Source: an uncultured bacterium (GTDB lineage Bacteria; Bacillota; Clostridia; Christensenellales; Borkfalkiaceae). From it: 40,011 nucleotides of DNA. The notes beneath the pieces were generated by a model that ran no database searches, was not told the origin of the DNA, and worked only from the letters and a program-made list of their open reading frames with translations. The DNA lies in assembly GCA_949746255.1 (NCBI GenBank), contig CATKAP010000119.1, forward strand, positions 1-40,011. The letters run 5' to 3'. Positions 7,874 through 15,712 of the stretch are shown here, in pieces. Each line of letters opens with the position of its first letter. Position 1 is the first letter of the stretch. The translations under genes were made by a program, and so were the position numbers.

Positions 7874-7990
7874 ATGAAAGTAAGACCTTCTGTAAAACCT
7901 ATGTGCGATAAATGTAAAATAATAAAGAGAAACGGCAAAGTTATGGTGATTTGCAGTAAAAACAAGTCGCATAAGCAGCGCCAAGGCTGA
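7874..7990 (+). CDS. rpmJ: Ribosomal protein bL36, zinc-binding type
   Basis: L36 is the smallest large-subunit protein, 38 residues here. It begins [19 protein letters not shown] and has the zinc ligands C11, C14, C27 and H33 (CSKNKSH), then the normal ending HKQRQG. The start is ATG at 7874 behind AAAGGAG (7861-7867). In-frame codons reach back to 7745, but that stretch is the structured spacer and not L36. It lies between infA and rpsM as in other Firmicutes, but with unusually long spacers on both sides. Confidence 0.97.
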   Translation: MKVRPSVKPMCDKCKIIKRNGKVMVICSKNKSHKQRQG

Positions 7991-8262
7991 TTAAAAGCAT
8001 ATAAGCGTCGCATAACTTTTTCGCGCTGCGCTTTGCTTCTGGTCACGTACGTTTTGTACGCTTTCCTTGTAAATGCTCGCGCTATTCGTTTTGCTCGCTT
8101 TTCTGTGCTTTAAAGTCAAACAACAAATTCACGGAAATTTTCGTTAAAATTTCGAAAACGATTTCGATTTTGTCGGTGCCATCATTCCAAATTTCAGGCG
8201 GCGGCAGATTCGGTTTATATACACTATACAATTTATAAACAATATGGAGGATAAAAATCAAA
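7991..8262. other. rpmJ-rpsM spacer, structured, possible intergenic repeat
   Basis: The 272-base gap has two different parts. Bases 8020-8110 are CG-rich with a CGTAC/GTACG palindrome (near 8046-8061) and a run of CGC/GCG words; it looks unlike the coding DNA around it and may be a dispersed element. Bases 8130-8166 hold AT-rich stems GAAATTTT/AAAATTTC (8134-8153) and CGAAA/TTTCG (8153-8166). A possible -10 region (TTATAA/TATACA) lies near 8225-8238 ahead of rpsM. I see no reading frame with family resemblance. Confidence 0.4.
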
Positions 8263-8637
8263 ATGGCACGTATTGCCGGTGTGGATTTACCCAGAGAAAA
8301 ACGAGTTGAAATAGGACTCACTTATATCTACGGAATCGGTCTTAAAACGTCGCAGAAAATTCTTGCCGCTACGGGCGTCGATCCCGATACACGCGTTAAG
8401 GATTTGGACGAAACCACCGTCTCCAAATTAAGAGAATACATTGACCACAATTTAAGAGTGGAAGGCGAACTTCGCAGCGAAGTTTCGCTTAACATAAAAA
8501 GACTTATGGAAATAGGTTGCTATCGCGGCATCCGTCACAGAAAGGGATTGCCCGTTCGCGGACAGTCTACCAAGACAAATGCGAGAACCCGTAAGGGACC
8601 CCGCCGCACGGTAGCCAAGAAAAAGGGCGCTAAGTAA
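8263..8637 (+). CDS. rpsM: Ribosomal protein uS13
   Basis: S13 lies in the head of the 30S subunit and forms bridges with L5. The 124-residue protein starts [21 protein letters not shown] and ends in the basic [16 protein letters not shown] tail, both diagnostic. The helix-two-turn-helix [13 protein letters not shown] region is intact. The ATG follows TGGAGG (8245-8250) with a 12-base gap, rather long. It is the first gene of the alpha operon part of the cluster. Confidence 0.98.
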   Translation: MARIAGVDLPREKRVEIGLTYIYGIGLKTSQKILAATGVDPDTRVKDLDETTVSKLREYIDHNLRVEGELRSEVSLNIKRLMEIGCYRGIRHRKGLPVRGQSTKTNARTRKGPRRTVAKKKGAK

Positions 8638-8650
8638 GGAGGACTGAGAA

Positions 8651-9052
8651 ATGGCAGCAGTACAGAAAAAACAGACGACTACCAGAAAGCGCAGAGAGCT
8701 TAAAAAAGTAGACAGAGGACAGGTTCATATTCAGTCCTCGTTCAATAACACTTTGGTAACGGTTACCGACGCAAACGGCAACGCTATCAGTTGGTCTTCG
8801 GCGGGAAGCCTCGGCTTCAAGGGCTCGAGAAAGGGTACGCCCTATGCGGCTCAGCAGGCGACCGAAACCGCTGTAAGAGCAGCTAAAGAACACGGACTTC
8901 GTTCCGTAGAAGTATACGTAAAAGGCCCCGGCGCGGGCAGAGAATCGGCTATTAGGGCAATTGGCGCGTGCGACGTTGAAATCACGTTGATTTCCGACGT
9001 TTCTCCCATTCCTCATAACGGCTGCAGACCCCCCAAGCGCCGCAGAGTATAA
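8651..9052 (+). CDS. rpsK: Ribosomal protein uS11
   Basis: S11 forms part of the 30S platform near the Shine-Dalgarno helix. The 133-residue protein has the conserved core [21 protein letters not shown] and [20 protein letters not shown], followed by [14 protein letters not shown] and the C-terminal [14 protein letters not shown]. It starts 13 bases after rpsM, with AAGGAGG just upstream, and its stop overlaps the rpsD ribosome-binding site region. Confidence 0.98.
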   Translation: MAAVQKKQTTTRKRRELKKVDRGQVHIQSSFNNTLVTVTDANGNAISWSSAGSLGFKGSRKGTPYAAQQATETAVRAAKEHGLRSVEVYVKGPGAGRESAIRAIGACDVEITLISDVSPIPHNGCRPPKRRRV

Positions 9053-9064
9053 AGGAGGTATAAT

Positions 9065-9688
9065 ATGGCAACTTACAGAGAAGCAAAATGCCGCCTTTGC
9101 AGAAGAGAGGGCGGAAAGCTGTTTTTAAAAGGCGATAAATGTTATAACGGCAAATGCCCGTTTGAAAAGAGACCTATGGCTCCCGGTCAACACGGTTTGG
9201 GCAGAAAAAAGGTTTCCGAATACGGTCAGCAGCTCCGTGAAAAACAGAAAGTTAAAAGAATTTACGGCGTTCAGGAAGGTCAGTTCCGCGCATATTACGA
9301 AAAAGCCGACAGAATGAAGGGAATAACCGGTGAAAACATGCTTTCCCTTTTAGAGCGCAGATTGGATAACGTTATTTTCCGTATGGGAATAGGCGTAAGC
9401 CGCTCGCAGGCAAGACAGCTTGTAAATCACGGACATTTTCTTGTAAACGGCAAAAAGGTAAACGTTCCTTCTTTTATCGTTAAAGTAGGCGACGTAGTAA
9501 CCGTTAAAGAGAGCAAAAATTCCAATAAGTTCTTCGAAGAACTCAAAGCAACCAAGGGAGGCAATACTCCCAAGTGGCTTGAATTCGACAATGAGAAGTT
9601 ACAGGGAAAAATTTTGGCTCTGCCCGCGAGAGACGATATTGACAGTCAGATTGCAGAGCATATTGTTATCGCGCTGTACTCCAAGTAA
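9065..9688 (+). CDS. rpsD: Ribosomal protein uS4, zinc-binding type
   Basis: S4 is a primary 16S rRNA binder and, in several bacteria, the repressor of the alpha operon. The 207-residue protein has a zinc cluster in its N-terminal domain (C9, C12, C26, C31). The S4 RNA-binding domain follows ([20 protein letters not shown]) with [21 protein letters not shown]. The location between rpsK and rpoA is typical of Clostridia; Bacillus subtilis instead has rpsD elsewhere. The ribosome-binding site AAGGAGG (9052-9058) is strong. Confidence 0.98.
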   Translation: MATYREAKCRLCRREGGKLFLKGDKCYNGKCPFEKRPMAPGQHGLGRKKVSEYGQQLREKQKVKRIYGVQEGQFRAYYEKADRMKGITGENMLSLLERRLDNVIFRMGIGVSRSQARQLVNHGHFLVNGKKVNVPSFIVKVGDVVTVKESKNSNKFFEELKATKGGNTPKWLEFDNEKLQGKILALPARDDIDSQIAEHIVIALYSK

Positions 9689-9714
9689 AAATCGAATAAA
9701 AAGGAGGAAGTTTT

Positions 9715-10668
9715 ATGATCGAAATGGATATGCCCAAAATAGAGGCTCAGGAAAGCGAAGACCAGTCTTATGCTAAAATCGTTGTGGAACCTCTTGAAAA
9801 GGGCTTCGGTCTTACAATAGGCAACTGCCTCAGAAGAATACTTTTGTCGGCGCTTCCTGGTGCGGCGGCGCAGGGTATAAGGTTTTTGGACGGAACGGTT
9901 AAACACGAGTTTTCCGCCGTTCACGGCGTAAAGGAAGACGTTACGGAAATTATTCTTAATTTGAAATCGTTGGCAATCAAAACGACGATAACCGATAAAG
10001 ATTATGTAAAAGTCGTACATCTTTATAAAGAAGGTCCCTGCGAAGTTAAAGCGGGAGATATTTCCGAAGACGCCGAAATAGAAATAATAGACCGCGATAA
10101 ACATATCTGCACCATTGACGAAGGCGGCAAAATCGATATGGAAATAACCATCGGCCGCGGCAGAGGTTATAAGGGCGCGGACCATACCCGCACTGAACTT
10201 TTGGATTATATACCTATCGACAGTATATATACCCCCGTCAAAAAGGTTAACTACGCAGTGGAAAATACCCGCGTCGGGCAGAATACCGACTACGATAAGC
10301 TGACTTTGGAAGTGTGGACAAACGGAGCGTTCAGCGCAAAAGAAATTGTTTCTCTTGCGGCTAAAATAATGCAGGACCATATTTCATTGTTCGTAGATCT
10401 TTCGGATACGATAAGAGATATGGATATTCTCGTTAAAAACGAGGATGATAAACAGGCAAGAATACTCGCTATGGCAATAGAAGATATGGACCTTTCCGTT
10501 CGTTCTTACAATTGCCTGAAGCGCGCAAACATTCATACTGTGGAAGATCTGACAAAGAAAACCGAAGACGAAATGTTAAAGGTTAGAAACCTCGGCAGAA
10601 AATCTTTGGACGAAGTTATACAGAAACTCGAGTCTTACGGTCTTTCACTTTCAAACAAGGAGGACTAA
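9715..10668 (+). CDS. rpoA: RNA polymerase alpha subunit
   Basis: RpoA nucleates RNA polymerase assembly and contacts promoter UP elements. The 317-residue protein has the N-terminal dimerisation domain with [19 protein letters not shown] (near residues 31-49) and the [19 protein letters not shown] segment. A linker follows, then the C-terminal domain with ELS-like [20 protein letters not shown] (near 260-280) and [12 protein letters not shown]. The start ATG at 9715 is behind AAGGAGG (9701-9707). rplQ follows after three bases. Confidence 0.98.
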   Translation: MIEMDMPKIEAQESEDQSYAKIVVEPLEKGFGLTIGNCLRRILLSALPGAAAQGIRFLDGTVKHEFSAVHGVKEDVTEIILNLKSLAIKTTITDKDYVKVVHLYKEGPCEVKAGDISEDAEIEIIDRDKHICTIDEGGKIDMEITIGRGRGYKGADHTRTELLDYIPIDSIYTPVKKVNYAVENTRVGQNTDYDKLTLEVWTNGAFSAKEIVSLAAKIMQDHISLFVDLSDTIRDMDILVKNEDDKQARILAMAIEDMDLSVRSYNCLKRANIHTVEDLTKKTEDEMLKVRNLGRKSLDEVIQKLESYGLSLSNKED

Positions 10669-10671
10669 TAT

Positions 10672-11178
10672 ATGCCCGGTAAATTAGGAAGAACTGCGGA
10701 GCAGAGAGTTGCGCTTTTAAGAAATCAGGCGTCCGAACTTCTTTGGTACGGAAAAATCACAACCACCAAGGCAAGAGCGAAAGAGCTTCAGCCTTACGTT
10801 GAAAAAATTATAACCAAAGCGATGAAAGTCTATGACGATAACGTGGAATTCGACGTTGTCAAGACCGATAAAAAGGGTAAGGAAGTAACCGTAAAGGGCG
10901 TAAAAGACAGCGCTAAAAAGCTTGCAGTGCGCAGAGCGCTTATGAGCAAACTCCGCGATTTGCAGGAAGTTAAGCCTTTTTCGGAAAAGAAATCCGAATT
11001 CAAAAAGAGAACGGAAGATGTTCAGCACCCTTTGATGGAAAAGCTTTTCAACGAGATTGCTCCTAAATACGCGCAGCGTGCCGAAGAAAAAGGTCAGGGC
11101 GGCGGATATACCAGAATTTATCTTTTGGGTTCGCGTCGCGGCGACGGCGCCGAAGAAGCTATTATAGAGCTTGTTTAA
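10672..11178 (+). CDS. rplQ: Ribosomal protein bL17 with internal insertions
   Basis: L17 binds near the peptide exit tunnel. The N-terminal part (LGRTAEQRVALLRNQASELL) and C-terminal part (EIAPKYAQR, then GGGYTRIYLLGSRRGDGAEEAIIELV in two pieces) are unmistakable. At 168 residues the protein is about 50 longer than the usual 112-120. The extra sequence is a segment near residues 44-76 (VEFDVVKTDKKGKEVTVKG) and another of about 25 near 92-118. It starts three bases after rpoA, with GGAGGA overlapping the rpoA end, and is the last gene before a strong terminator. Confidence 0.96.
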   Translation: MPGKLGRTAEQRVALLRNQASELLWYGKITTTKARAKELQPYVEKIITKAMKVYDDNVEFDVVKTDKKGKEVTVKGVKDSAKKLAVRRALMSKLRDLQEVKPFSEKKSEFKKRTEDVQHPLMEKLFNEIAPKYAQRAEEKGQGGGYTRIYLLGSRRGDGAEEAIIELV

Positions 11179-11200
11179 TACGTGACATTATAAATTAATC

Positions 11201-11230
11201 AAAAAACAGCGGTTTACCGCTGTTTTTTTT
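11201..11230 (+). terminator. Intrinsic terminator after rplQ
   Basis: A perfect 12-bp stem, AAAAAACAGCGG and CCGCTGTTTTTT, encloses a TTTA loop and runs into a tract of eight T. It lies 22 bases after the rplQ stop and closes the whole spc/alpha cluster. The A-run on the 5' side would also let it work on the opposite strand. Confidence 0.95.
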
Positions 11231-11240
11231 ATTACGGGTG

Positions 11241-11268
11241 TTGACATATTTTATATTTATGTTATAAT
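11241..11268 (+). promoter_or_regulatory. Sigma-A promoter for the 74-residue membrane protein
   Basis: A consensus -35 TTGACA (11241-11246) and consensus -10 TATAAT (11263-11268) are 16 bases apart. The predicted transcript starts near 11275, about 30 bases before the ATG. Both hexamers match perfectly, so this should be a strong promoter. Confidence 0.88.
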
Positions 11269-11306
11269 ATAATTAATATTAAAACAAATAAAGGAGAACG
11301 TATAAA

Positions 11307-11531
11307 ATGGCAAACAAGAAAAGCGATTACTTTGGACTTTCTTATATCGTCAGCGTTATTTTGGCTATCATTCCCATTACGTCTTTCGTATGCGGATTCA
11401 TAACCAGACTTATGGACGGTAAGATTGTTGCGGCAATCCTTCGCTTACTTTTAGGCTGGAACATCATCTGGCTTTTGGACTTGATTTTCATGATTCTTCA
11501 AAAGCACATTTTCCGTATTCTCCCTGTATAA
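11307..11531 (+). CDS. Small two-helix membrane protein, unknown function
   Basis: I do not recognise this 74-residue protein. It begins MANKKSDYFGLSYIVSVILA and has a hydrophobic segment near residues 11-32 and a second near 42-65, with charged residues (RLMDGK) between them. That suggests two membrane helices with a short loop. A good ribosome-binding site (AAGGAG, 11291-11296) precedes it, and it has its own consensus promoter and a strong terminator. It is therefore a real, probably well expressed, single-gene unit. Small membrane proteins of this shape are common in Firmicutes and mostly uncharacterised. Confidence 0.8.
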   Translation: MANKKSDYFGLSYIVSVILAIIPITSFVCGFITRLMDGKIVAAILRLLLGWNIIWLLDLIFMILQKHIFRILPV

Positions 11532-11546
11532 CACGGAAAGAACGTA

Positions 11547-11579
11547 AAATCCCGACGCATAAAATGCGTCGGGATTTTT
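11547..11579 (+). terminator. Intrinsic terminator after the small membrane protein
   Basis: A perfect 14-bp stem, AAATCCCGACGCAT and ATGCGTCGGGATTT, encloses an AAA loop (11547-11577) and is followed by TT. It lies 15 bases after the stop codon. Confidence 0.92.
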
Positions 11580-11613
11580 ACCGCGCTTTTTAATAAAATT
11601 TGGCTTTATACGG

Positions 11614-11642
11614 TTGTTTGAAAAAATGAATTGTGTTATAAT
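11614..11642 (+). promoter_or_regulatory. Sigma-A promoter for glyA
   Basis: TTGTTT (11614-11619) and TATAAT (11637-11642) are 17 bases apart. The -10 is a perfect match and the -35 matches four of six. The predicted start near 11649 leaves a leader of about 20 bases containing the ribosome-binding site AGGTGAT. The leader is too short for a riboswitch. Confidence 0.75.
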
Positions 11643-11669
11643 TAAAAAAAACCGAATTCAGGTGATACA

Positions 11670-12920
11670 ATGATAGATATTTCTTTGATAGAACAAACCG
11701 ACCCCGAACTTGCAGAGGCGTTGAAATTAGAACTCAACCGTCAGCAGAACAATATAGAACTTATTGCCAGCGAAAATTTCGTTTCTCCGGCGGTTTTGGC
11801 TGCGGCGGGAAGCCACCTTACGAACAAATATGCGGAAGGATATCCGGCGCACAGATACTACGGCGGCTGTCAGTTCGTGGATATGGCGGAAAATCTTGCA
11901 AGAGAAAGGCTCAAAGAGCTGTTCGGTTGCGAATATTGCAACGTTCAGCCTCATTCGGGAGCCAGCGCAAATCTTGCGGTTTTATTTGCAACTTGTCAGC
12001 CGGGAGATACCGTAATGGGTATGAATCTTGCGCACGGCGGACATCTTTCCCATGGTTCGCCCGTAAATATTTCAGGTAAATATTTTAATATCGTACCTTA
12101 TGGCGTAAATAAAGATACGGAAGTTATCGACTACGACGAAATGGAGCGTATAGCTGTAGAGTGCAAGCCTAAGGTAATAATATCGGGCGCCAGCGCTTAT
12201 CCCCGAGTAATCGATTTCAAGCGTATACGCGAAATTTGCGACAAGGTCGGCGCGCTTATGTTCGTGGATATAGCGCATATCGCGGGACTTGTTGCGGCAG
12301 GATTGCATCCTTCGCCCGTGCCTTACGCCGATTTTGTTACGACTACCACGCACAAAACGTTGCGCGGTCCTCGCGGCGGCGTGATAATGTGTAAGCAAGA
12401 ATGGGGCAAAGCGATAGACAAAGCTGTTTTCCCCGGCATACAGGGCGGACCTTTAATGCATATAATTGCGGCGAAAGCGGTGGCGTTTAAAGAAGCGTTG
12501 AGCCCCGAATTTAAAAATTATCAGGCGCAAATAGTCAAAAACGCCGCGGCGATGGCTGACGAATTTAAAAAACTCGGAGTAAACATGGTTTCGGACGGAA
12601 CGGACAACCATCTTATTTTATTGAACCTTTCGGATAAAGGCATTACGGGCAAGGAGCTTGAAAAAATGCTGGACGAGGTGCATATAACCGTAAACAAAAA
12701 TGCAGTGCCTTTCGATACTCAGAAACCGTTTGTAACTTCGGGTATACGCGTGGGTACCCCGGCAATGACCACCCGCGGAATGAAGGAGGAAGAAGCCCGT
12801 TCGATAGCGCGGCTCATCTCCGAAATTATAGACAAAAAAGAGGAGGCGTTCGATTACGTAAACGCCGAGGTTGCAAAACTTTGCAAGGCGTTCCCTCTTT
12901 ACGCGGATTGCGTTAAATAA
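11670..12920 (+). CDS. glyA: Serine hydroxymethyltransferase
   Basis: GlyA converts serine and tetrahydrofolate to glycine and methylene-tetrahydrofolate, using PLP. At 416 residues it has normal length. Signatures are the N-terminal [19 protein letters not shown], the tetrahydrofolate/PLP segment [14 protein letters not shown], and the PLP-binding [14 protein letters not shown] with Lys229. The C-terminal half contains [15 protein letters not shown]. The start is ATG at 11670, behind AGGTGAT. It stands alone between two terminators, with its own promoter. Confidence 0.98.
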   Translation: MIDISLIEQTDPELAEALKLELNRQQNNIELIASENFVSPAVLAAAGSHLTNKYAEGYPAHRYYGGCQFVDMAENLARERLKELFGCEYCNVQPHSGASANLAVLFATCQPGDTVMGMNLAHGGHLSHGSPVNISGKYFNIVPYGVNKDTEVIDYDEMERIAVECKPKVIISGASAYPRVIDFKRIREICDKVGALMFVDIAHIAGLVAAGLHPSPVPYADFVTTTTHKTLRGPRGGVIMCKQEWGKAIDKAVFPGIQGGPLMHIIAAKAVAFKEALSPEFKNYQAQIVKNAAAMADEFKKLGVNMVSDGTDNHLILLNLSDKGITGKELEKMLDEVHITVNKNAVPFDTQKPFVTSGIRVGTPAMTTRGMKEEEARSIARLISEIIDKKEEAFDYVNAEVAKLCKAFPLYADCVK

Positions 12921-12975
12921 TTATGTTAATATAACGGCGGGTGTTTACTCTTCGTTTCATAAAAATATATTTTAA

Positions 12976-13008
12976 AATAAAAGTGCGGCAAAATGCCGCG
13001 CTTTTATT
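12976..13008. terminator. Bidirectional terminator between glyA and the convergent PEP-synthase-like gene
   Basis: The 15-bp stem AATAAAAGTGCGGCA and TGCCGCGCTTTTATT (one G-T pair) encloses an AAA loop. It has A/T tracts on both sides and so can end transcription from both strands. The minus-strand stop codon (13004-13006) lies inside the 3' arm. Confidence 0.88.
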
Positions 13009-15337
13009 TATTATCCTCATTGATTATTTTTACTTCTCCGTGCAATCCGTCGAGAAATACCGTTGCCCCGTTCGGAATTAAAGAGGTTGCGTTTTTCAGC
13101 CCGACTACTGCGGGCAGATTCAGTTCTCTTGCCACGACGAAACTGTGCGAAAGCATACTGCCGTATTCTACTATAAGTCCGCCGGCTAAAGGAAAGAGGC
13201 TTATCCAGCCCGGATCGGTTCTTTTTGTAAGTATTATATTTCCCGCGGTAAGTTTATCTTCAGGCGACTGCATTAACGAAACTTTTGCAGTTACCGTGCC
13301 GTTGCCGCTGGGTATTCCGTGTAGTTCGCCGTTCTTTTGGTCCTGTTTGACGAAAAGAGGTTTTCCGTCAAAGAAAACTATTCTGTCGTAAGTCGGCTTG
13401 GATAAATAAACGCGTTCTTCCGCTTTGCGCTTTTTAACCAGATATAAAAAATCGCCCTCTCCGGAAATCACTTCACTTTTCGTAAGATAAAAGATGTCGC
13501 GCGCATTTTCCAGTCTGCCGGAATTATAATAATTTTCACCCATTGCAAGAAAAACGTTTCTAAGCACCGAATAGGCGTAAGTCCTTTTTAAGCGTAATCT
13601 TTCTCTGAGACGCATATATTTTTTGGCTTTTTCCGCAAGTTTTTTTAATTTGTTATGTACCTGGCATATTTCGTTTTTCGGTTTGACGTAATTCAGCGCG
13701 AGATTTTCCTTAACTAGTCGGTACAGAAGTTTCTCGTCCTCAATCATAGTTACCGTTTCAAGTTTTAATTCGTCTATAACTCTTGCGCCGAACAATCGGA
13801 TATATTCGTTAAGTTTTTGTGAAACGGGTGTGCCGTTTCGGTATTTTTCGGCAAGAGTTTCTTCGTCAAGCGACAGAAAATCTTCGTAAATTTTGTCGTC
13901 GGATTTGACGGCTTCAACCAATTCAACAAGTTTCATGGCATTATCCGCACTCTTTACGTTTCCTTCGTTGGAAATGTATTTATTCAGTTCTTCCGCGGAA
14001 ATATTCAGTTTTTCCGCTTTATCGCGCAGCTTGCCGAAATAATACATAACTGCACAGTCGTTGATTACGGGAATAACAAATTCGCCGATTATATCCTCTT
14101 CGATTTTATACGCGACGGACAGTAAATATTCGTTCGTGCCCGTAAGTTTTTTGTTGTAATAGGGCATAACCGTGCGTTCGAATTTTTCCTCGAACGAGTC
14201 TGCAAGCCGCTCTATTTTACTTATATTCGCTACGGTTGCAGCCGCAAACTTTATTACGTCGAAAATATTCATTTTCACGCTTTTGCCCTCGCGTGTTTTG
14301 CTGTTTGCGCCTATCATATTTTCGAAATACGAAAAGGTTTTTTTGTCGGGGAAAACGCTTAAACCATGATACCAGCTGTTCATATTGTAATAAATTTTCC
14401 CTTCGTAATAATACAGCATATCCGCAAGCGCGGGGCTTACTTCGTCATATATTTTCTTGCGTATTTTCCAGCGTTTCATTGCGGTGCAGTATACTTCTTT
14501 ATAAACGTCGCGGGCAAACGTGAAGGTTAGGGGGGAGGTCACGCCGAAGAAGGATTCTATTATGTTGGAATTGTCAATAATAAGATTGCGTTTATGCGGG
14601 TTGATATCTCCGTATGTGGTGATTGCACGCGCCTGTAAAAAGTAAACTTTACCGCGGCGGCACGCAAATTCAATATCCTGAAAGGAAGTCGTTTTCTCGG
14701 CAACTTCGTTTGCAAGTTCTATTATTTTTTTCAGAAGTCTGCGGCTTAAAATATCTTCGCCTTCTATTTTAACGTCGCCGTTATTTACTGTATAAGTAGT
14801 GCCGCTTTCGCTACCGTCTACAATTTTATCTCCCAAACCGCGAGTTACGCTTATAACGATTTCGTCGGGATTGTCGGTAACGGGATTAATAGTATTTATT
14901 ACGCCGGCAAAGTCCGCGTCAATCATTTCCTGAATTACCACCGCAACCGAAATGTTTTCTGACTCTGCGGAAATACCTTTGGTTTTACGGTAGGCGACGG
15001 CGCGTTCGGTAAATGCGCTTTCGTATACTTTTTCAATATAATAAAGAATATCTTTTTTGTTTACGTTAAGAAAAGAATCGTGCACGCCGGCAAAACTATC
15101 CGAAGCGGAATCCTCGTCAATTGCGGACGAGCGTACTGCGTATAATTTTTTATCGAAAAAAACGTTTTCTATTTCGGTTTTGAGCTGATTTTTTAAAGAG
15201 CCGTTCAATGCCGCCGCTTTGAAATAACTTGCGGGACAGACGAACAGAGGCGGCGTATTTTTTACGTTCAGACAGAGCAAATTATACGCTTTGCCGCCTA
15301 TTTCGTTTATGGGTTTCAAACTGTTTGTGAGAATCAT
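13004..15337 (-). CDS. PEP-synthase-like / rifampicin-phosphotransferase-like enzyme
   Basis: This 777-residue protein has three parts. First is an N-terminal PPDK-type ATP-grasp domain, with VRSSAIDEDSASDSFAGVHD near residue 67 and QEMIDADFAGVINTINP near 135, up to about residue 245. A large, mostly helical middle region of about 430 residues follows. Last is a C-terminal swivelling phosphohistidine domain with GSMLSHSFVVARELNLPAVV, where His731 is the expected catalytic residue. There is no PEP-binding TIM barrel, so it is not a true PpsA or PTS enzyme I. The order ATP-grasp, helical domain, His domain is that of rifampicin phosphotransferases, which move the beta-phosphate of ATP to a small molecule. 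The substrate here is unknown. The start ATG has GGAGG upstream and a near-perfect promoter. Confidence 0.85.
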   Translation of the reverse strand: MILTNSLKPINEIGGKAYNLLCLNVKNTPPLFVCPASYFKAAALNGSLKNQLKTEIENVFFDKKLYAVRSSAIDEDSASDSFAGVHDSFLNVNKKDILYYIEKVYESAFTERAVAYRKTKGISAESENISVAVVIQEMIDADFAGVINTINPVTDNPDEIVISVTRGLGDKIVDGSESGTTYTVNNGDVKIEGEDILSRRLLKKIIELANEVAEKTTSFQDIEFACRRGKVYFLQARAITTYGDINPHKRNLIIDNSNIIESFFGVTSPLTFTFARDVYKEVYCTAMKRWKIRKKIYDEVSPALADMLYYYEGKIYYNMNSWYHGLSVFPDKKTFSYFENMIGANSKTREGKSVKMNIFDVIKFAAATVANISKIERLADSFEEKFERTVMPYYNKKLTGTNEYLLSVAYKIEEDIIGEFVIPVINDCAVMYYFGKLRDKAEKLNISAEELNKYISNEGNVKSADNAMKLVELVEAVKSDDKIYEDFLSLDEETLAEKYRNGTPVSQKLNEYIRLFGARVIDELKLETVTMIEDEKLLYRLVKENLALNYVKPKNEICQVHNKLKKLAEKAKKYMRLRERLRLKRTYAYSVLRNVFLAMGENYYNSGRLENARDIFYLTKSEVISGEGDFLYLVKKRKAEERVYLSKPTYDRIVFFDGKPLFVKQDQKNGELHGIPSGNGTVTAKVSLMQSPEDKLTAGNIILTKRTDPGWISLFPLAGGLIVEYGSMLSHSFVVARELNLPAVVGLKNATSLIPNGATVFLDGLHGEVKIINEDNK

Positions 15338-15376
15338 TTAAGTCCTCCGTTTGCGTTTAAGCTTCAAGTCGGTTAT

Positions 15377-15405
15377 ATTATACCATTTCGCCGGTATGTT
15401 GTCAA
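15377..15405 (-). promoter_or_regulatory. Sigma-A promoter for the PEP-synthase-like gene
   Basis: On the minus strand, TTGACA (15405-15400) and TATAAT (15382-15377) are both perfect and 17 bases apart. The predicted start near 15370 leaves a leader of about 33 bases with GGAGG before the ATG at 15337. Confidence 0.9.
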
Positions 15406-15522
15406 CGTTGCTTTATTCGTGTGAATACGGCGGTACAATCCGCTGCTGTACTTTTTCTAAAGCGTGCGCTTGCCTGTTTTTGGAATATAAATAGCTTTAA
15501 AGATAAAAATTAGGTGAAACCG

Positions 15523-15551
15523 TTGAAAATGTCAATAATTAATGTTATAAT
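15523..15551 (+). promoter_or_regulatory. Upstream (distal) promoter of degV region
   Basis: TTGAAA (15523-15528) and TATAAT (15546-15551) are 17 bases apart. The transcript would start near 15558 and carry about 155 bases of structured leader before degV. Confidence 0.72.
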
Positions 15552-15673
15552 ACAAGCAAGAAAACTTGGTTGTAAGGGTTTTCGAGCGCCGTATTCAAAC
15601 TTTGATGCGTTTTTGCAAGAAAAACGGCGGCGCATAAGCGATGCAAAAAATCTTTGATTTTGCCTCGCAATGT

Positions 15674-15679
15674 TATAAT
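15674..15679 (+). promoter_or_regulatory. Proximal -10 box before degV
   Basis: A perfect TATAAT lies at 15674-15679, 33 bases before the degV ATG. The best -35-like word, TTGATT (15654-15659), is only 14 bases upstream, shorter than usual, so this promoter is less certain than the distal one. Confidence 0.45.
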
Positions 15680-15712
15680 ATTAATTGAAATCAAATACGG
15701 AGATTACAGATA

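Larger units (their letters stand above)
15406..15712 (+). other. Upstream region of degV with two promoters and a structured leader
   Basis: This stretch has no gene. From the first promoter (-10 at 15546) the RNA would contain a nested hairpin at 15586-15633: outer GCGCCG/CGGCGC and inner CGTTTTT/AAAAACG. A second stem GCAAAA/TTTTGC lies at 15643-15663. A second TATAAT follows at 15674-15679. Bases 15406-15520 show nothing I can name. The leader could be regulatory RNA or a small RNA, but it matches no riboswitch I know. Confidence 0.45.

Noticed and set aside
9646-10380. Long open frame on the minus strand opposite rpoA (244 codons)
   Set aside because: It lies entirely over rpsD/rpoA, has no ribosome-binding site and no family resemblance; it is a shadow of a well-conserved gene.
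13004-15337. Calling this gene ppsA (PEP synthase) or PTS enzyme I
   Set aside because: The C-terminal PEP-binding TIM-barrel domain required for both is missing, and the His domain is at the C-terminus.
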